Origin: Granulicoccus phenolivorans DSM 17626 = NBRC 107789 = JCM 15570
GTDB taxonomy: Bacteria > Actinomycetota > Actinomycetes > Propionibacteriales > Propionibacteriaceae
DNA length: 48,083 nt
Direction of reading: 5' to 3'
NCBI RefSeq assembly: GCF_000423085.1
Contig: NZ_AUHH01000033.1
Location: 1 to 48,083 of the forward strand
Each line of letters opens with the position of its first letter. The stretch's first letter is position 1. Under the pieces are notes generated by a model, which did not search any database, was not told the DNA's origin, and worked only from the letters and a program-made list of their open reading frames with translations. The position numbers and the translations under genes are program-made. Below are positions 6,852-15,123 of this stretch, piece by piece.

Positions 6852-8288
6852 TCACCCGGCCAACGGGATCGCGGCCTGGACCACCGTCGGTCCGCCGACC
6901 GGGGACTCCACATCGAGGCGGCCGGCCACCCCGCGCAACCGCTCGGCCAGCCCGGCCAGCCCGTGCCCCTTGTCCAGGGCGGCCCCACCGATCCCGTCAT
7001 CGCTGATCGTGACGAACAGCCACCCGTCCTGCACCCCGGCGTACACCTCGGCCTGGCCGGCCCGGGCGTGCTTGTTCAGGTTGGTCAGCGCCTCGGCCAC
7101 GGTGAAGTACGCCGCGGTCGCCGCCTGGTCGGGGATCTCCCGGGGCAGGTCGGCCTGCACCACGACCGGGGTACTGGAGCGGGCTGCCGCCTCCCCGATC
7201 GCGGCGGCCAGACCCCGGTCGACCAGGATCGGCGGGGCGATCCCCCGCGACAACTGCCGCAGTTCGGCCAGGGTGTCCTGGCTCTGCTCCATCGCCTCGG
7301 CCAGGATCATCTGCGCCCGCTCCGGATCGGTGGCCGCGAGCCGCCGGGCCCGGGCCAGATCCATGTTCAGCCGGACCAGTCGCTGCTGCGGTCCGTCGTG
7401 GATGTCGCGCTCCAGCCGGCGCAGGGCACTGGTCTCGGCCCGGTGGGCGGCGTCCCGGGTGTCGCGCAGTTCGTTGATCCGGGCGGTCGTCTCGGCCCGC
7501 GAACTGAGCAGGGCATGCGAGAGACTGCTCTGCACCCAGGCCGATCCGCGCAGCACCGGCCGCAGCGTGACCGCGAAGAACAGCCCGCCCAGGAAGTTCA
7601 CCAGCACGTCCCAGAACAGCTTGCTGCCCGGCAGGTTCAGCAGATCCCCCAGCCCGTTGTAGTCGCCGCCGAGGGTGGCGTTGAGGATGACCGCGGCCAG
7701 TGGGCCGAGCACCACGCCCAGCGTGCCCACCCACCAGGTGACCGCGATGCTCCAGGTGGCCGTCGACACCGTGAACTGGGTCACCGTCCACAGTTGGTCC
7801 AGCCAGCTCTGCGGATCCTTCAGTACGCCCAGCCAGCGCCGCCACCACGAGCCGTCGCGGGCGACGTACACCCCCGGCGCCGGGCGATCCTGCCACAGCC
7901 GCAGCATCTTCCGCTCGGCGGTGGCGAAGCCGCGGGCGGTCAGCGCGCTGAGCACCAGAATCGGCAGCCCGACCCAGATGATCAGCGTGCTGACCCCGGT
8001 CGAGAACAGCGTGATCACCAGGATGAAGGCGACCAGCGCCAGCGGCCAGGCGGCAAACAGATAGGCGGTGTCATGGCCCAGCCGCCGCATTTCGGGGGTG
8101 TGCAGCCAGCCCGGGCGCTGTTGCTGCAGTCCGGTCGCCGCCGCGCTCGGATCGTTCAGCCGGACGCCGGCCGGGGCCGGGTCGCTGGCACAGGCGTACG
8201 GACGCGGCCCGGGCGCCGGATCCGGGGACGCGTACGGGTGCGGAGAGGACTGCCAGCCAGCGGGCTCATCGTCGGAGGTGACCTGCAT
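6852..8288 (-). CDS. NarL-type sensor histidine kinase with membrane sensor domain
   Basis: A 478-aa kinase that should phosphorylate the adjacent regulator. After a proline-rich cytoplasmic N terminus it has about four to five hydrophobic segments (roughly 79-116, 177-205 and 226-245), resembling the PF13796-type putative sensor. The dimerisation box RRLERDIHDGPQQRL places the phospho-acceptor at H297. The ATPase domain shows an N-box (AEALTNLNKHA, about 399-408), G1 DDGIGG (about 430-435) and G2 GHGLAGL. The start at 8288 is chosen because GGAGGT lies about 9 nt upstream; an ATG at 8297 sits directly on that ribosome site and is less likely. The signal sensed is unknown. Confidence 0.9.
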   Translation of the reverse strand: MQVTSDDEPAGWQSSPHPYASPDPAPGPRPYACASDPAPAGVRLNDPSAAATGLQQQRPGWLHTPEMRRLGHDTAYLFAAWPLALVAFILVITLFSTGVSTLIIWVGLPILVLSALTARGFATAERKMLRLWQDRPAPGVYVARDGSWWRRWLGVLKDPQSWLDQLWTVTQFTVSTATWSIAVTWWVGTLGVVLGPLAAVILNATLGGDYNGLGDLLNLPGSKLFWDVLVNFLGGLFFAVTLRPVLRGSAWVQSSLSHALLSSRAETTARINELRDTRDAAHRAETSALRRLERDIHDGPQQRLVRLNMDLARARRLAATDPERAQMILAEAMEQSQDTLAELRQLSRGIAPPILVDRGLAAAIGEAAARSSTPVVVQADLPREIPDQAATAAYFTVAEALTNLNKHARAGQAEVYAGVQDGWLFVTISDDGIGGAALDKGHGLAGLAERLRGVAGRLDVESPVGGPTVVQAAIPLAG

Positions 8289-8484
8289 CGATGTCATACC
8301 TCCATCCAACGGCGGAGTCGTCCGAACCACTATCCCGCAACCCGGCCGGTCGGTGTCGGGCTACCCCGACAGCCGCTGATCGGGCGCAGGCCGAGGGCAC
8401 CCTATACCCCTACCCTATGGGACTGTTCGGATTCCGGTCCGGCATCAGCCCCGCGAACCGGTCCCCGGGCCGAGGCACCTCCTT

Positions 8485-8490
8485 TATGCT
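8485..8490 (+). promoter_or_regulatory. Candidate -10 box for the EtfD-like gene
   Basis: TATGCT lies 33 nt before the GTG start, within the divergent spacer between the histidine kinase and this gene. No good -35 hexamer is visible, as is common in actinobacteria. Confidence 0.4.
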
Positions 8491-8523
8491 GACCCCGAAC
8501 AGAACTCGACTCAAGGAGGCACG

Positions 8524-11127
8524 GTGCCGGTTCAGCATCTGGTGCCCGCGATACTTGCCCTGGCCGTCATGGTGGTCGGCCTGGCACTCTTCATTCGCGC
8601 CATCGTGAAAATCGTCAACGTCATCAAACTCGGCCAGCCGACTCTGGGCCGGGCGGACAACCCCGGATCCCGGTGGGGAACCCTGGTCAAGGAGACCCTG
8701 GGGCACACCCGGATGCTGCAGATCAGCTGGGTCGGCGCGGCGCACTGGATGGTGGCCTTCGGCTTCATCGTGCTCTTCCTGACCCTGCCGAACGCGGTCG
8801 CGCAGCTGTTCAACCAGGAAGCCGCGCTGCCGATCATCGGTCACTGGCCGGTGTACGCCTGGGTGACCGAGATCTTCGGCTGGCTGACCTTCATCGGGAT
8901 CGCCGCCCTGGTCATCAACCGCTTCGTCGTGGTCGGGACCGGCAAGGGCCGCTTCTTCGGCTCGCGCACCTGGCAGGCGGTGTACGTGGAGTTCACCATC
9001 CTGGCCGTCGGCGTCTGCATCATGACGCTGCGCGCACTGGAGTATCAGCTGCTCTCCATCCTCCATCCGGAGACCGACCACAAGGGCGAGTTCCCGCTGT
9101 CGTGGTTCCTGCTCCCCCAGATCGGCAACGAGGACACCATCCGCACCGCGATCGTGTGGGTCGCCGCGATCAAGATCATCGTCTCCTTCGCCTGGATGAT
9201 CGTGCTCGGCCTGAACCAGACCATGGGCGTGGCCTGGCACCGGTTCTCCGCCTGGCCGAACATCTGGTTCAAGCGCAACGCGAACGGCCGCACCTCGCTG
9301 GCCGCGCTGCAGCCGATCAACATCCGGGGCAAGGAATTCGACTTCGACAACTTCGAGGACCTGGCCGAGGAGGACCAGGATCTGCTCGGCGTCGGGAAGG
9401 TCGAGAACTTCACCTGGAAGGGCCTGCTGGACTTCACCTCCTGCACCGAGTGCGGCCGCTGCCAGGCCCAGTGCCCGGCCTGGGCCACCGACAAGCCGCT
9501 GTCGCCGAAGTTGCTGGTGATGGGCCTGCGCGAACACGCGTACGCCAAGGCCCCCTACCTGCAGGCCGCCGAGAGCGTACGCGAGTCGCTGCCGGAGGAG
9601 ACCCGCAATGAGGCTGCCCGCGCTCTGGTCGGGCCGAACCCGGACGCCGTCGCGCAGGCGCACGGCAACCCGATCACCATCGGCCCGGACGGGCTGGCCG
9701 GGGTGATCGACCCCGACGTGCTGTGGTCGTGCACCTCCTGTGGCGCCTGCGTCCAGCAGTGCCCGGTCGACATCGAGCACGTCGACCACATCATGGATAT
9801 GCGTCGCTTCCAGGTGATGATCGAGTCGGAGTTCCCGTCGGAGCTGAACCAGCTGTACAAGGGCCTGGAGTCCAAGGGCAACCCCTGGAACCTGAACAAG
9901 AAGGGCCGGCTGGACTGGACCAAGGGCCTCGACTTCGAGGTCCCGATCGTCGGCAAGGACGTCGAGGACCTCACCTCGGTGGACTACCTGTTCTGGGTCG
10001 GCTGCGCCGGCGCCTTCGAAGACCGGGCCAAGAAGACCACCCAGGCCGTCGCCGAATTGCTGCACACCGCCGGGGTCACCTTCGCCATCCTCGGCAAGGA
10101 CGAGACCTGCACCGGTGACTCGGCCCGCCGCTCGGGCAATGAGTTCGTCTACCAGCAGCTCGCCGCGGAGAACAAGGAGACCCTCACCGAGGCCAAGGCC
10201 CAGAAGGTCGTCACCACCTGCCCGCACTGCATGAACACGCTGAAGAACGAGTACCGCCAGCTCGGGCTGGAACTGGACGTGGTGCACCACACCCAGTTGC
10301 TGAACCGGCTGGTCCGCGACGGGCAGCTGACCCCGGTGGCCCCGCAGGACGCCTCGGTCGCCGGCCGCTCGATCACCTACCACGACCCGTGCTACCTGGG
10401 TCGGCACAACCAGGTGTACGACGCCCCGCGGGAACTGGTCGGGGCGATCCCGGGTGCCGGATTCACCGAGCTGAACCGCAACCGGGAGAAGTCGTTCTGC
10501 TGTGGCGCCGGTGGGGCCCGGATGTGGATGGAAGAGACCATCGGTACCCGGATCAACCTCAACCGGACCGAGGAGGCGCTGCAGGTGCTCGGCGACAAGC
10601 CGAATGCCGCGGTGGCGACCGGCTGCCCGTTCTGCCGGGTGATGATCTCCGACGGGGTCACCGCCAAGCAGGCCGAGGGGATCGGGGAGAACGTCGAGGT
10701 CCTGGACGTGGCCCAGCTGCTGCTCGAATCGGTGCAGCGGGGTCAGCTGACCCCGGCCGAGGCCGCCGCCCTGGAGCCGCAGGCCGCCGGCGTACTGCTG
10801 GAGGAGCGTCCGGTGGAGGCCAAGGTCGCGCCCGAGGTGAAGGCCGCGCCCAAGCCGGAGCCCGAGGCGAAGGCCGCGCCCAAGGTCGAGCCCGAGGCCA
10901 AGGCGGCTCCGGAGGTCAAGGCAGCCCCGGAGGCGAAGGCCGCGCCCAAGGTCGAGCCGGAGATCAAGCCGCAGGCCGGCCCGTCGGGCGAGACCGCCTC
11001 CTACGGGGAGCAGACCTCCTACGGCGAGACCGCGTCCTACGGTGAGCAGACCTCGTATGGGGAGGCCACCTCCTACGGGGAGCAGACCGACTACGGCAGC
11101 AGCGAGGATTACGGCAAGCAGTCCTGA
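8524..11127 (+). CDS. etfD: EtfD-like membrane Fe-S oxidoreductase (heterodisulfide reductase-related)
   Basis: An 867-aa protein resembling mycobacterial Rv0338c/EtfD, which takes electrons from the EtfBA flavoprotein during fatty-acid oxidation and passes them to the membrane. About the first 250 residues hold several membrane helices of NarI-like type. Two [4Fe-4S] motifs follow: C307-C310-C313-C317 (CTECGRCQAQCP) and C403-C406-C409-C413 (CTSCGACVQQCP). Two cysteine-rich CCG domains come next, the second with FCCGAGGARMW near 658. The last 110 residues are low-complexity EAKAAPK-like and then SYGEQT-like repeats. GTG start with AGGAGG 6-8 nt upstream. No etfBA is in the window; the function is inferred from family architecture. 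Confidence 0.88.
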   Translation: MPVQHLVPAILALAVMVVGLALFIRAIVKIVNVIKLGQPTLGRADNPGSRWGTLVKETLGHTRMLQISWVGAAHWMVAFGFIVLFLTLPNAVAQLFNQEAALPIIGHWPVYAWVTEIFGWLTFIGIAALVINRFVVVGTGKGRFFGSRTWQAVYVEFTILAVGVCIMTLRALEYQLLSILHPETDHKGEFPLSWFLLPQIGNEDTIRTAIVWVAAIKIIVSFAWMIVLGLNQTMGVAWHRFSAWPNIWFKRNANGRTSLAALQPINIRGKEFDFDNFEDLAEEDQDLLGVGKVENFTWKGLLDFTSCTECGRCQAQCPAWATDKPLSPKLLVMGLREHAYAKAPYLQAAESVRESLPEETRNEAARALVGPNPDAVAQAHGNPITIGPDGLAGVIDPDVLWSCTSCGACVQQCPVDIEHVDHIMDMRRFQVMIESEFPSELNQLYKGLESKGNPWNLNKKGRLDWTKGLDFEVPIVGKDVEDLTSVDYLFWVGCAGAFEDRAKKTTQAVAELLHTAGVTFAILGKDETCTGDSARRSGNEFVYQQLAAENKETLTEAKAQKVVTTCPHCMNTLKNEYRQLGLELDVVHHTQLLNRLVRDGQLTPVAPQDASVAGRSITYHDPCYLGRHNQVYDAPRELVGAIPGAGFTELNRNREKSFCCGAGGARMWMEETIGTRINLNRTEEALQVLGDKPNAAVATGCPFCRVMISDGVTAKQAEGIGENVEVLDVAQLLLESVQRGQLTPAEAAALEPQAAGVLLEERPVEAKVAPEVKAAPKPEPEAKAAPKVEPEAKAAPEVKAAPEAKAAPKVEPEIKPQAGPSGETASYGEQTSYGETASYGEQTSYGEATSYGEQTDYGSSEDYGKQS

Positions 11128-11138
11128 CGCCTCCAGCA

Positions 11139-11176
11139 CTGAGGGCCCGATCCGGCGATCCGGATCGGGCCCTCAG
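11139..11176 (+). terminator. Hairpin terminator after the EtfD-like gene
   Basis: A perfect 16-bp stem (11139-11154 with 11161-11176) around a 6-nt loop begins 11 nt after the stop. It is followed by TAATTTC rather than a strong T run, so it may be an intrinsic-like actinobacterial terminator. Confidence 0.75.
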
Positions 11177-11503
11177 TAATTTCGGGGGTGCCCAGCGACG
11201 CACGCGGGCCGAGGAGCGACGCGAGCGGGCCGGGCAGCGAAGGGAGTTGGCAAGGAGCGAAGGCTCATCCCGGGGAGCGAGGTCACCAGCACTCGCTCCC
11301 GGAGAAGTTGCTTCGCTGGCTGACGGTTGCAACGCGGCAGAGCGCTCGGCCGAACGGACGGGGAGCCCGGAAGGAGGGGATACTCCGCAGAGTGACAGGG
11401 AGCCGACATTCGTTGCGCTCAGACGCCCGAATCGGGCTCATTTCGGCAACCGATGTCGGCTCCCTGGCACTGGAGCGAAGTAACCCCCTCGCAACCGGGG
11501 CGA
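11177..11503. other. Non-coding interval with GAGCGA repeats and a palindromic element
   Basis: No credible gene. The left part is rich in GGGAGCGA/TCGCTCCC words and contains a hairpin at 11273-11281/11292-11300 that recurs in the 25.8-26.7 kb gap. The right part holds the palindrome at 11396-11466. Both are described separately. Confidence 0.6.
11396..11466. repeat. Palindromic repeat, copy 1
   Basis: A perfect 14-bp inverted repeat (CAGGGAGCCGACAT at 11396-11409, complement at 11453-11466). It encloses a 43-bp core with GAATCGGGC, TTTCGGC and CAACCGATG words. The same words, in the same order and inside an inverted repeat, occur at 23872-23948, so the two look like members of one dispersed family. 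It lies between two transcription units and could act as a terminator or a structured RNA. Confidence 0.6.
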
Positions 11504-12115
11504 TCAGGCGACCAGCGCGGGTCCGTATTTCACCACGATCAGCGTGACCAGAAACACCAGCCACACCAGCACCACAAGCAGATCCAGATCGGCCTCGACG
11601 AACGCCTTCAACCCGCGATGCACCCGCTGCGGCAGGTACAGGTTGTTGTCCCGGATGTTCACATGCATCAACGACGTCCACACCAGCGTCGTGGACAGCG
11701 TGACCAGCAGGCACCAGGGGCACAGCGCGTTGATCACCAGGTAGGACTGGAAGAACAGCCAGTAGGCGAAGACCAGCCCGATCGTGTACACCGCCTGGGC
11801 CGCCAGCATGAACCAGCGCGGGAACTTCACCCCACCCAACGCAGCCACCGCGATGGTGATCACCACCGGCTCTGCCATCAACCCCAGGTAGGAGTTCGGG
11901 AATCCCAGCAGCTGCGCCTGCCAACTCCGCGCGACCGTGCCACAACTGATCACCGAGTTGATGTCACAGGCGAAGCCGGCGTTCGGGTCGGCCGCCAGCT
12001 GGATCGCGTCGATGGACAGCACCAACGACGCGGTCAGGCTGAGCAGCGCGGAGATCAACATCGTGATGTAGATCACCCGATGCGACTGGCGCAGCGCGCG
12101 CAGACTCCGCGGCAT
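11504..12115 (-). CDS. Vitamin K epoxide reductase (VKOR) family protein
   Basis: A 203-aa membrane protein that re-oxidises a DsbA-like partner and passes electrons to quinone. Four to five hydrophobic helices are visible. The redox cysteines are C50 and C58 (CDINSVISC) in the loop and the active-site pair C132-x-x-C135 (CPWC) at a helix end, with the FPNSYLG segment typical of the family before the third helix. Its ATG overlaps the stop of the upstream thiol oxidase gene by one base (TGATG), so the two are translated together and almost certainly work as a disulfide-forming pair. The C terminus continues past the core with one more helix. Confidence 0.93.
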   Translation of the reverse strand: MPRSLRALRQSHRVIYITMLISALLSLTASLVLSIDAIQLAADPNAGFACDINSVISCGTVARSWQAQLLGFPNSYLGLMAEPVVITIAVAALGGVKFPRWFMLAAQAVYTIGLVFAYWLFFQSYLVINALCPWCLLVTLSTTLVWTSLMHVNIRDNNLYLPQRVHRGLKAFVEADLDLLVVLVWLVFLVTLIVVKYGPALVA

Positions 12116-12897
12116 CAGGCCCCGGCCTGGGTGATGGCCTGCTCGATGGCGCCGGGGCTGCGGAAGTCCCCGGTGAAGTCCTTGCCGTTGATCCGGATCG
12201 TCGGCGTACCGGTGATCCCGGAATCGAAGGCCTTGGTGGTCTGGTCCTTGACCCAGCCGGCGTAGTTCTGGTCCTTCAGCGACGTCACGACATCCTCGTG
12301 GGCGCCGGCCTTGCGGGCCAGATCGGCGAGCTGATCGTCGGTGAGGCCGGAGCTGTTCTCCTCGGGCTGGGTGCCGGCGGCGTACAGGCTCTGGTAGAAG
12401 CGCAGGCCGGCCTCGGGGTCGGCGTCGGAGACCGCGACCAGGGCGTTGGAGGCGCGGGTGGAGTACTGGGTGCCCCGCGACATCTGGTCCAGGAACGCCA
12501 GCGGGTGCAGCTGCAGCTGGATCCGGCCGGCCTGGACGGCCTTGACGATGTCATCCCCGTTCGCCCGCTCGAACTGGCCGCAGTAGGGGCACATCGGGTC
12601 GGAGTACACCGTCAGGGTGACCTTCGCGTTGGTATTGCCGAACACCAGCGCCCCGTCATTGCTGACCGCGCTGGGGGTGCGGTTTCCGACGGTGGCGGTG
12701 TTGCCGTTGCCGCGGGTCCCGGTGAGGGTGAAGATCATCACCGCGATCAGGCTGATGATCGCCACGGCGCCGACGCCCCAGGCAACCCGGATCAGGATCT
12801 TGTTCCGCTTTTCCTTCTGCCGCGCAGCTTCCTGCTGTGCCCGCAGCGCCGCGCGCCGGGAGGCGTCGGCGGAGTTCGACTTCTTGTTGGTGGCCAT
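12115..12897 (-). CDS. Membrane-anchored DsbA-like thioredoxin-fold oxidase
   Basis: A 260-aa protein: a basic cytoplasmic N terminus, one membrane anchor at about 35-58, a short linker, then a DsbA-type thioredoxin fold. The redox motif is C103-P-Y-C106 (SDPMCPYC), and the cis-proline lies in GTPTIRING. It should introduce disulfides into exported proteins and be recycled by the overlapping VKOR gene. ATG at 12897 is chosen because AAGGA lies just upstream and the sequence before it is not protein-like. Length and layout match mycobacterial-type DsbA homologues paired with VKOR. Confidence 0.92.
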   Translation of the reverse strand: MATNKKSNSADASRRAALRAQQEAARQKEKRNKILIRVAWGVGAVAIISLIAVMIFTLTGTRGNGNTATVGNRTPSAVSNDGALVFGNTNAKVTLTVYSDPMCPYCGQFERANGDDIVKAVQAGRIQLQLHPLAFLDQMSRGTQYSTRASNALVAVSDADPEAGLRFYQSLYAAGTQPEENSSGLTDDQLADLARKAGAHEDVVTSLKDQNYAGWVKDQTTKAFDSGITGTPTIRINGKDFTGDFRSPGAIEQAITQAGA

Positions 12898-13003
12898 GCT
12901 GGGTCCTTGGGTTCGGGGCTGGCAGCCCGTACGACGGATGGGTGCCCGACGAGTTGGCCGCAGGGCTGCCTCGGCAGCAGGCGTACGCGGGGCGGGCGTA
13001 CGC

Positions 13004-13483
13004 TCAGGCGGCGAGTTCGTAAGCCGGGGGCCCGCGACGCGGATGGCGCTCGGCCCGGGGCCCACCGACCGGGACCGGCTCGGCGGCGGGAAACTCGGTA
13101 CGCCCGGGCAGGACCAGCAGCACCGGCCCGACACACAGGGCGCGCACCAGCAGCCGGACCCGGGTGTGCGCCCGGCCGACCTCGCGGGCCAGCACGGCCG
13201 CGGTGGCCAGCAGCAGCGGCAACACCACCAACTGCACCGCCAGCGTCGCGGCGACCATCAGCGTGCCGCCGATGGTGGTGCCGGGAGCGGTGACACAGTG
13301 CCCGGGCAGTTCGCCGGGGATCCAGGAATACAGCGGCTGCTGGGGATCGAAACAGATCACCACGGCCACCGGAAGGCGGCGCAGCAGGGCCGCCAGCAAC
13401 GCCACGGTGAGGAGTGCGGCGACGGCACGACCGACCGGAGTCGGCCGCAGCGGCCGGGTTCGTGCAGCACTCACGTCGTTCAT
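13004..13483 (-). CDS. Small predicted membrane protein of unknown function
   Basis: A 159-aa protein that I do not recognise. Two or three hydrophobic segments are visible: about 19-40, a pair around 80-110, and a weaker one near 120-135. A loop contains two cysteines (VICFDPQQP and PGHCVTAPG), which could face the outside. The C terminus is Pro/Arg-rich and hydrophilic. The start is taken at ATG 13483 because the residues before it are Pro/Arg-rich and unlike protein. It is upstream of and co-directional with the DsbA-VKOR pair (107-bp gap), so it may share their transcript, though nothing shows a role in disulfide formation. Confidence 0.65.
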   Translation of the reverse strand: MNDVSAARTRPLRPTPVGRAVAALLTVALLAALLRRLPVAVVICFDPQQPLYSWIPGELPGHCVTAPGTTIGGTLMVAATLAVQLVVLPLLLATAAVLAREVGRAHTRVRLLVRALCVGPVLLVLPGRTEFPAAEPVPVGGPRAERHPRRGPPAYELAA

Positions 13484-13619
13484 GCTAACCGGTGCCGACC
13501 AACCCCGGGAATCCTCGCCCGGACCCGCCCGGCGCGTCGCTCCCGACCGACTCGGCCGCCGGTCCGCCGCCGACCCGGCGCCGGTCGGGCGCCGCTCGGG
13601 GCCCGGTCGGGGCCCCGGT

Positions 13620-14039
13620 TCAGTCGACGGAGAGGGTGTCGGCATTGAGGTAGAACCAGCGACCGGCCCGCCGGGCGAAGCGGGACCGTTCCCGCAGCAC
13701 GGTCGGCCGGTCCCCGTCGAGGTAGCCCGCCTCGAACTCCACCTCGCCCATCTCGTCCTCGGGTCCGCCGTCCACGACGTCGAGGATGATCAGTCCGGTC
13801 CACGCCATCGGCGCGGGCAGCACCTCGGCCGGCCGGGTGCGCGGATGCCAGGTGCGGAACAGATAGTCGCCGTACTGCAGGGCGTACGCGGTGTAGCGCG
13901 AGCGCATCAACTCCTCGGCGGTCGCGGCCTGCCGCTCGCCGTTCAGCAGGACCCGGCAGCAGGCGGCGAAGGTAGCGCCCGATCCGCAGGGACAGGGTTG
14001 GGCTCCGGAGAAGTTCAGCACCGGTCCATCCCACCGCAT
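13620..14039 (-). CDS. YchJ-like (UPF0225) protein with SEC-C-type zinc motif
   Basis: A 139-aa protein of the YchJ family. The N-terminal CPCGSG at 16-21 followed by AACC at 26-29 forms the SEC-C-like zinc-binding motif. The middle carries the family hallmark RSRYTAYALQYGDYLFRTWHP (broken here by position only: about 47-66). The rest is the NTF2-like fold ending in RWFYLNAD. The molecular role of the family is not established. ATG 14039 is used; a GTG six codons later is possible. It is divergent from the DMT transporter gene and separated from it by 75 bp. Confidence 0.85.
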   Translation of the reverse strand: MRWDGPVLNFSGAQPCPCGSGATFAACCRVLLNGERQAATAEELMRSRYTAYALQYGDYLFRTWHPRTRPAEVLPAPMAWTGLIILDVVDGGPEDEMGEVEFEAGYLDGDRPTVLRERSRFARRAGRWFYLNADTLSVD

Positions 14040-14114
14040 CGGACGCCCCTGCGTCGAGTCCCGCCGACCCGTGGATTCCGTCGGAGCGGCAGCCAGCCGA
14101 TACTCTCCCTTCCT

Positions 14115-15119
14115 GTGCCGAACCCCCAGACCCACCGCCACCCGGCGCGCACTATGTGGCTCTCCCTGGTCGCGGCGGTCCTCGCCGGCGGCGTGATGGC
14201 GTTCCAGGGCCGGGTCAATGCCAACCTGGCCGCCCAGTCCCAGGACCGGGTCGGCGCCGCGGTGGTCTCCTTCGGCAGCGGCCTGATCGTGATGGTGCTG
14301 ATCACCGTGCTGACCCCGGCCGGGCGGCGCACGATCCGCCGGGTGGTCCCGGCCCTGCGCCGGGGCGAGATCCGCTGGTGGTGGCTGTGCGCCGGCTTCA
14401 TCGGGGCCCTGCTGGTGATCAGCCAGACCATCACCGTCCCGATCGTCGGCCTGGCCCTGTTCACCGTCGCCCTGGTCACCGGCCAGCTGATCGGCGGCAT
14501 CCTGGTCGACCTGTTCGGGGTCGGCCCCGCCGGCCGCCGCAATCCGACCCCGATCCGGGTGATCGGCGCCCTGGTCACCCTGGCGGCGGTGACCTGGTCG
14601 GTGACCCCCGCCCTGCGGACCGCGGACAGCCCGTGGGCCCTGCTGCTCCCGCTGCTGTTCCCGCTCGCCGCCGGCCTGACCAACCCCTTCCAGCAGGCGC
14701 TGAACGGACGACAGACCGTCGCCTACCGCTCGGCGATCCCGTCCACGCTGATCAACTTCATCGCCGGCACCTTCCTGCTGGTGGTGGTCTGGCTGATCTA
14801 TCACGCGATCACCGGGCCCGCGACGGGCACCTGGCCGCCGCTGCTGTCGGGACACTGGTGGTGGTACCTCGGCGGCACCGCCGGCTGCGTGTTCATCGCA
14901 GTCAGTGCGCTGGTGATCCGCTACCTGGGTGCCCTGCTGACCGGAATGTCGATGATCGCCGGCCAGCTGGTCGGCGCGGTCGTGCTGGACCTGGTCATGC
15001 CCAGTGGTGGTGGGGTCACCGCGTACACCCTGTCCGGCACCGCCCTCGCCCTGCTGGCGGTGGTGGTGATGGCGATCCCGCCGGAGCTGTTCGTCCGCCG
15101 GTCCCGACGCCGGCCCTGA
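14115..15119 (+). CDS. DMT-superfamily transporter (YdcZ/DUF606 type, duplicated)
   Basis: A 334-aa membrane protein with about ten helices in two homologous halves, each opening with a glycine-rich helix (LAGGVMAFQGRVNANLA near residue 20; LTNPFQQALNGR near 192). This fits fused DUF606/YdcZ permeases, whose substrates are mostly unknown. The GTG at 14115 is preferred over the ATG at 14154. A TACTCT hexamer lies at 14101-14106, 8 nt before the GTG, with no ribosome site, so the message could be leaderless. It converges on the sugar kinase gene with only 4 bp between the stop codons. Confidence 0.85.
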   Translation: MPNPQTHRHPARTMWLSLVAAVLAGGVMAFQGRVNANLAAQSQDRVGAAVVSFGSGLIVMVLITVLTPAGRRTIRRVVPALRRGEIRWWWLCAGFIGALLVISQTITVPIVGLALFTVALVTGQLIGGILVDLFGVGPAGRRNPTPIRVIGALVTLAAVTWSVTPALRTADSPWALLLPLLFPLAAGLTNPFQQALNGRQTVAYRSAIPSTLINFIAGTFLLVVVWLIYHAITGPATGTWPPLLSGHWWWYLGGTAGCVFIAVSALVIRYLGALLTGMSMIAGQLVGAVVLDLVMPSGGGVTAYTLSGTALALLAVVVMAIPPELFVRRSRRRP

Positions 15120-15123
15120 TCGG

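Noticed and set aside
8410-11139. A 909-codon open frame on the minus strand opposite the EtfD-like gene
   Set aside because: It is the antisense of a clearly conserved gene. Long antisense frames are expected at this GC content, and the product is Leu/Gly/Arg-biased.
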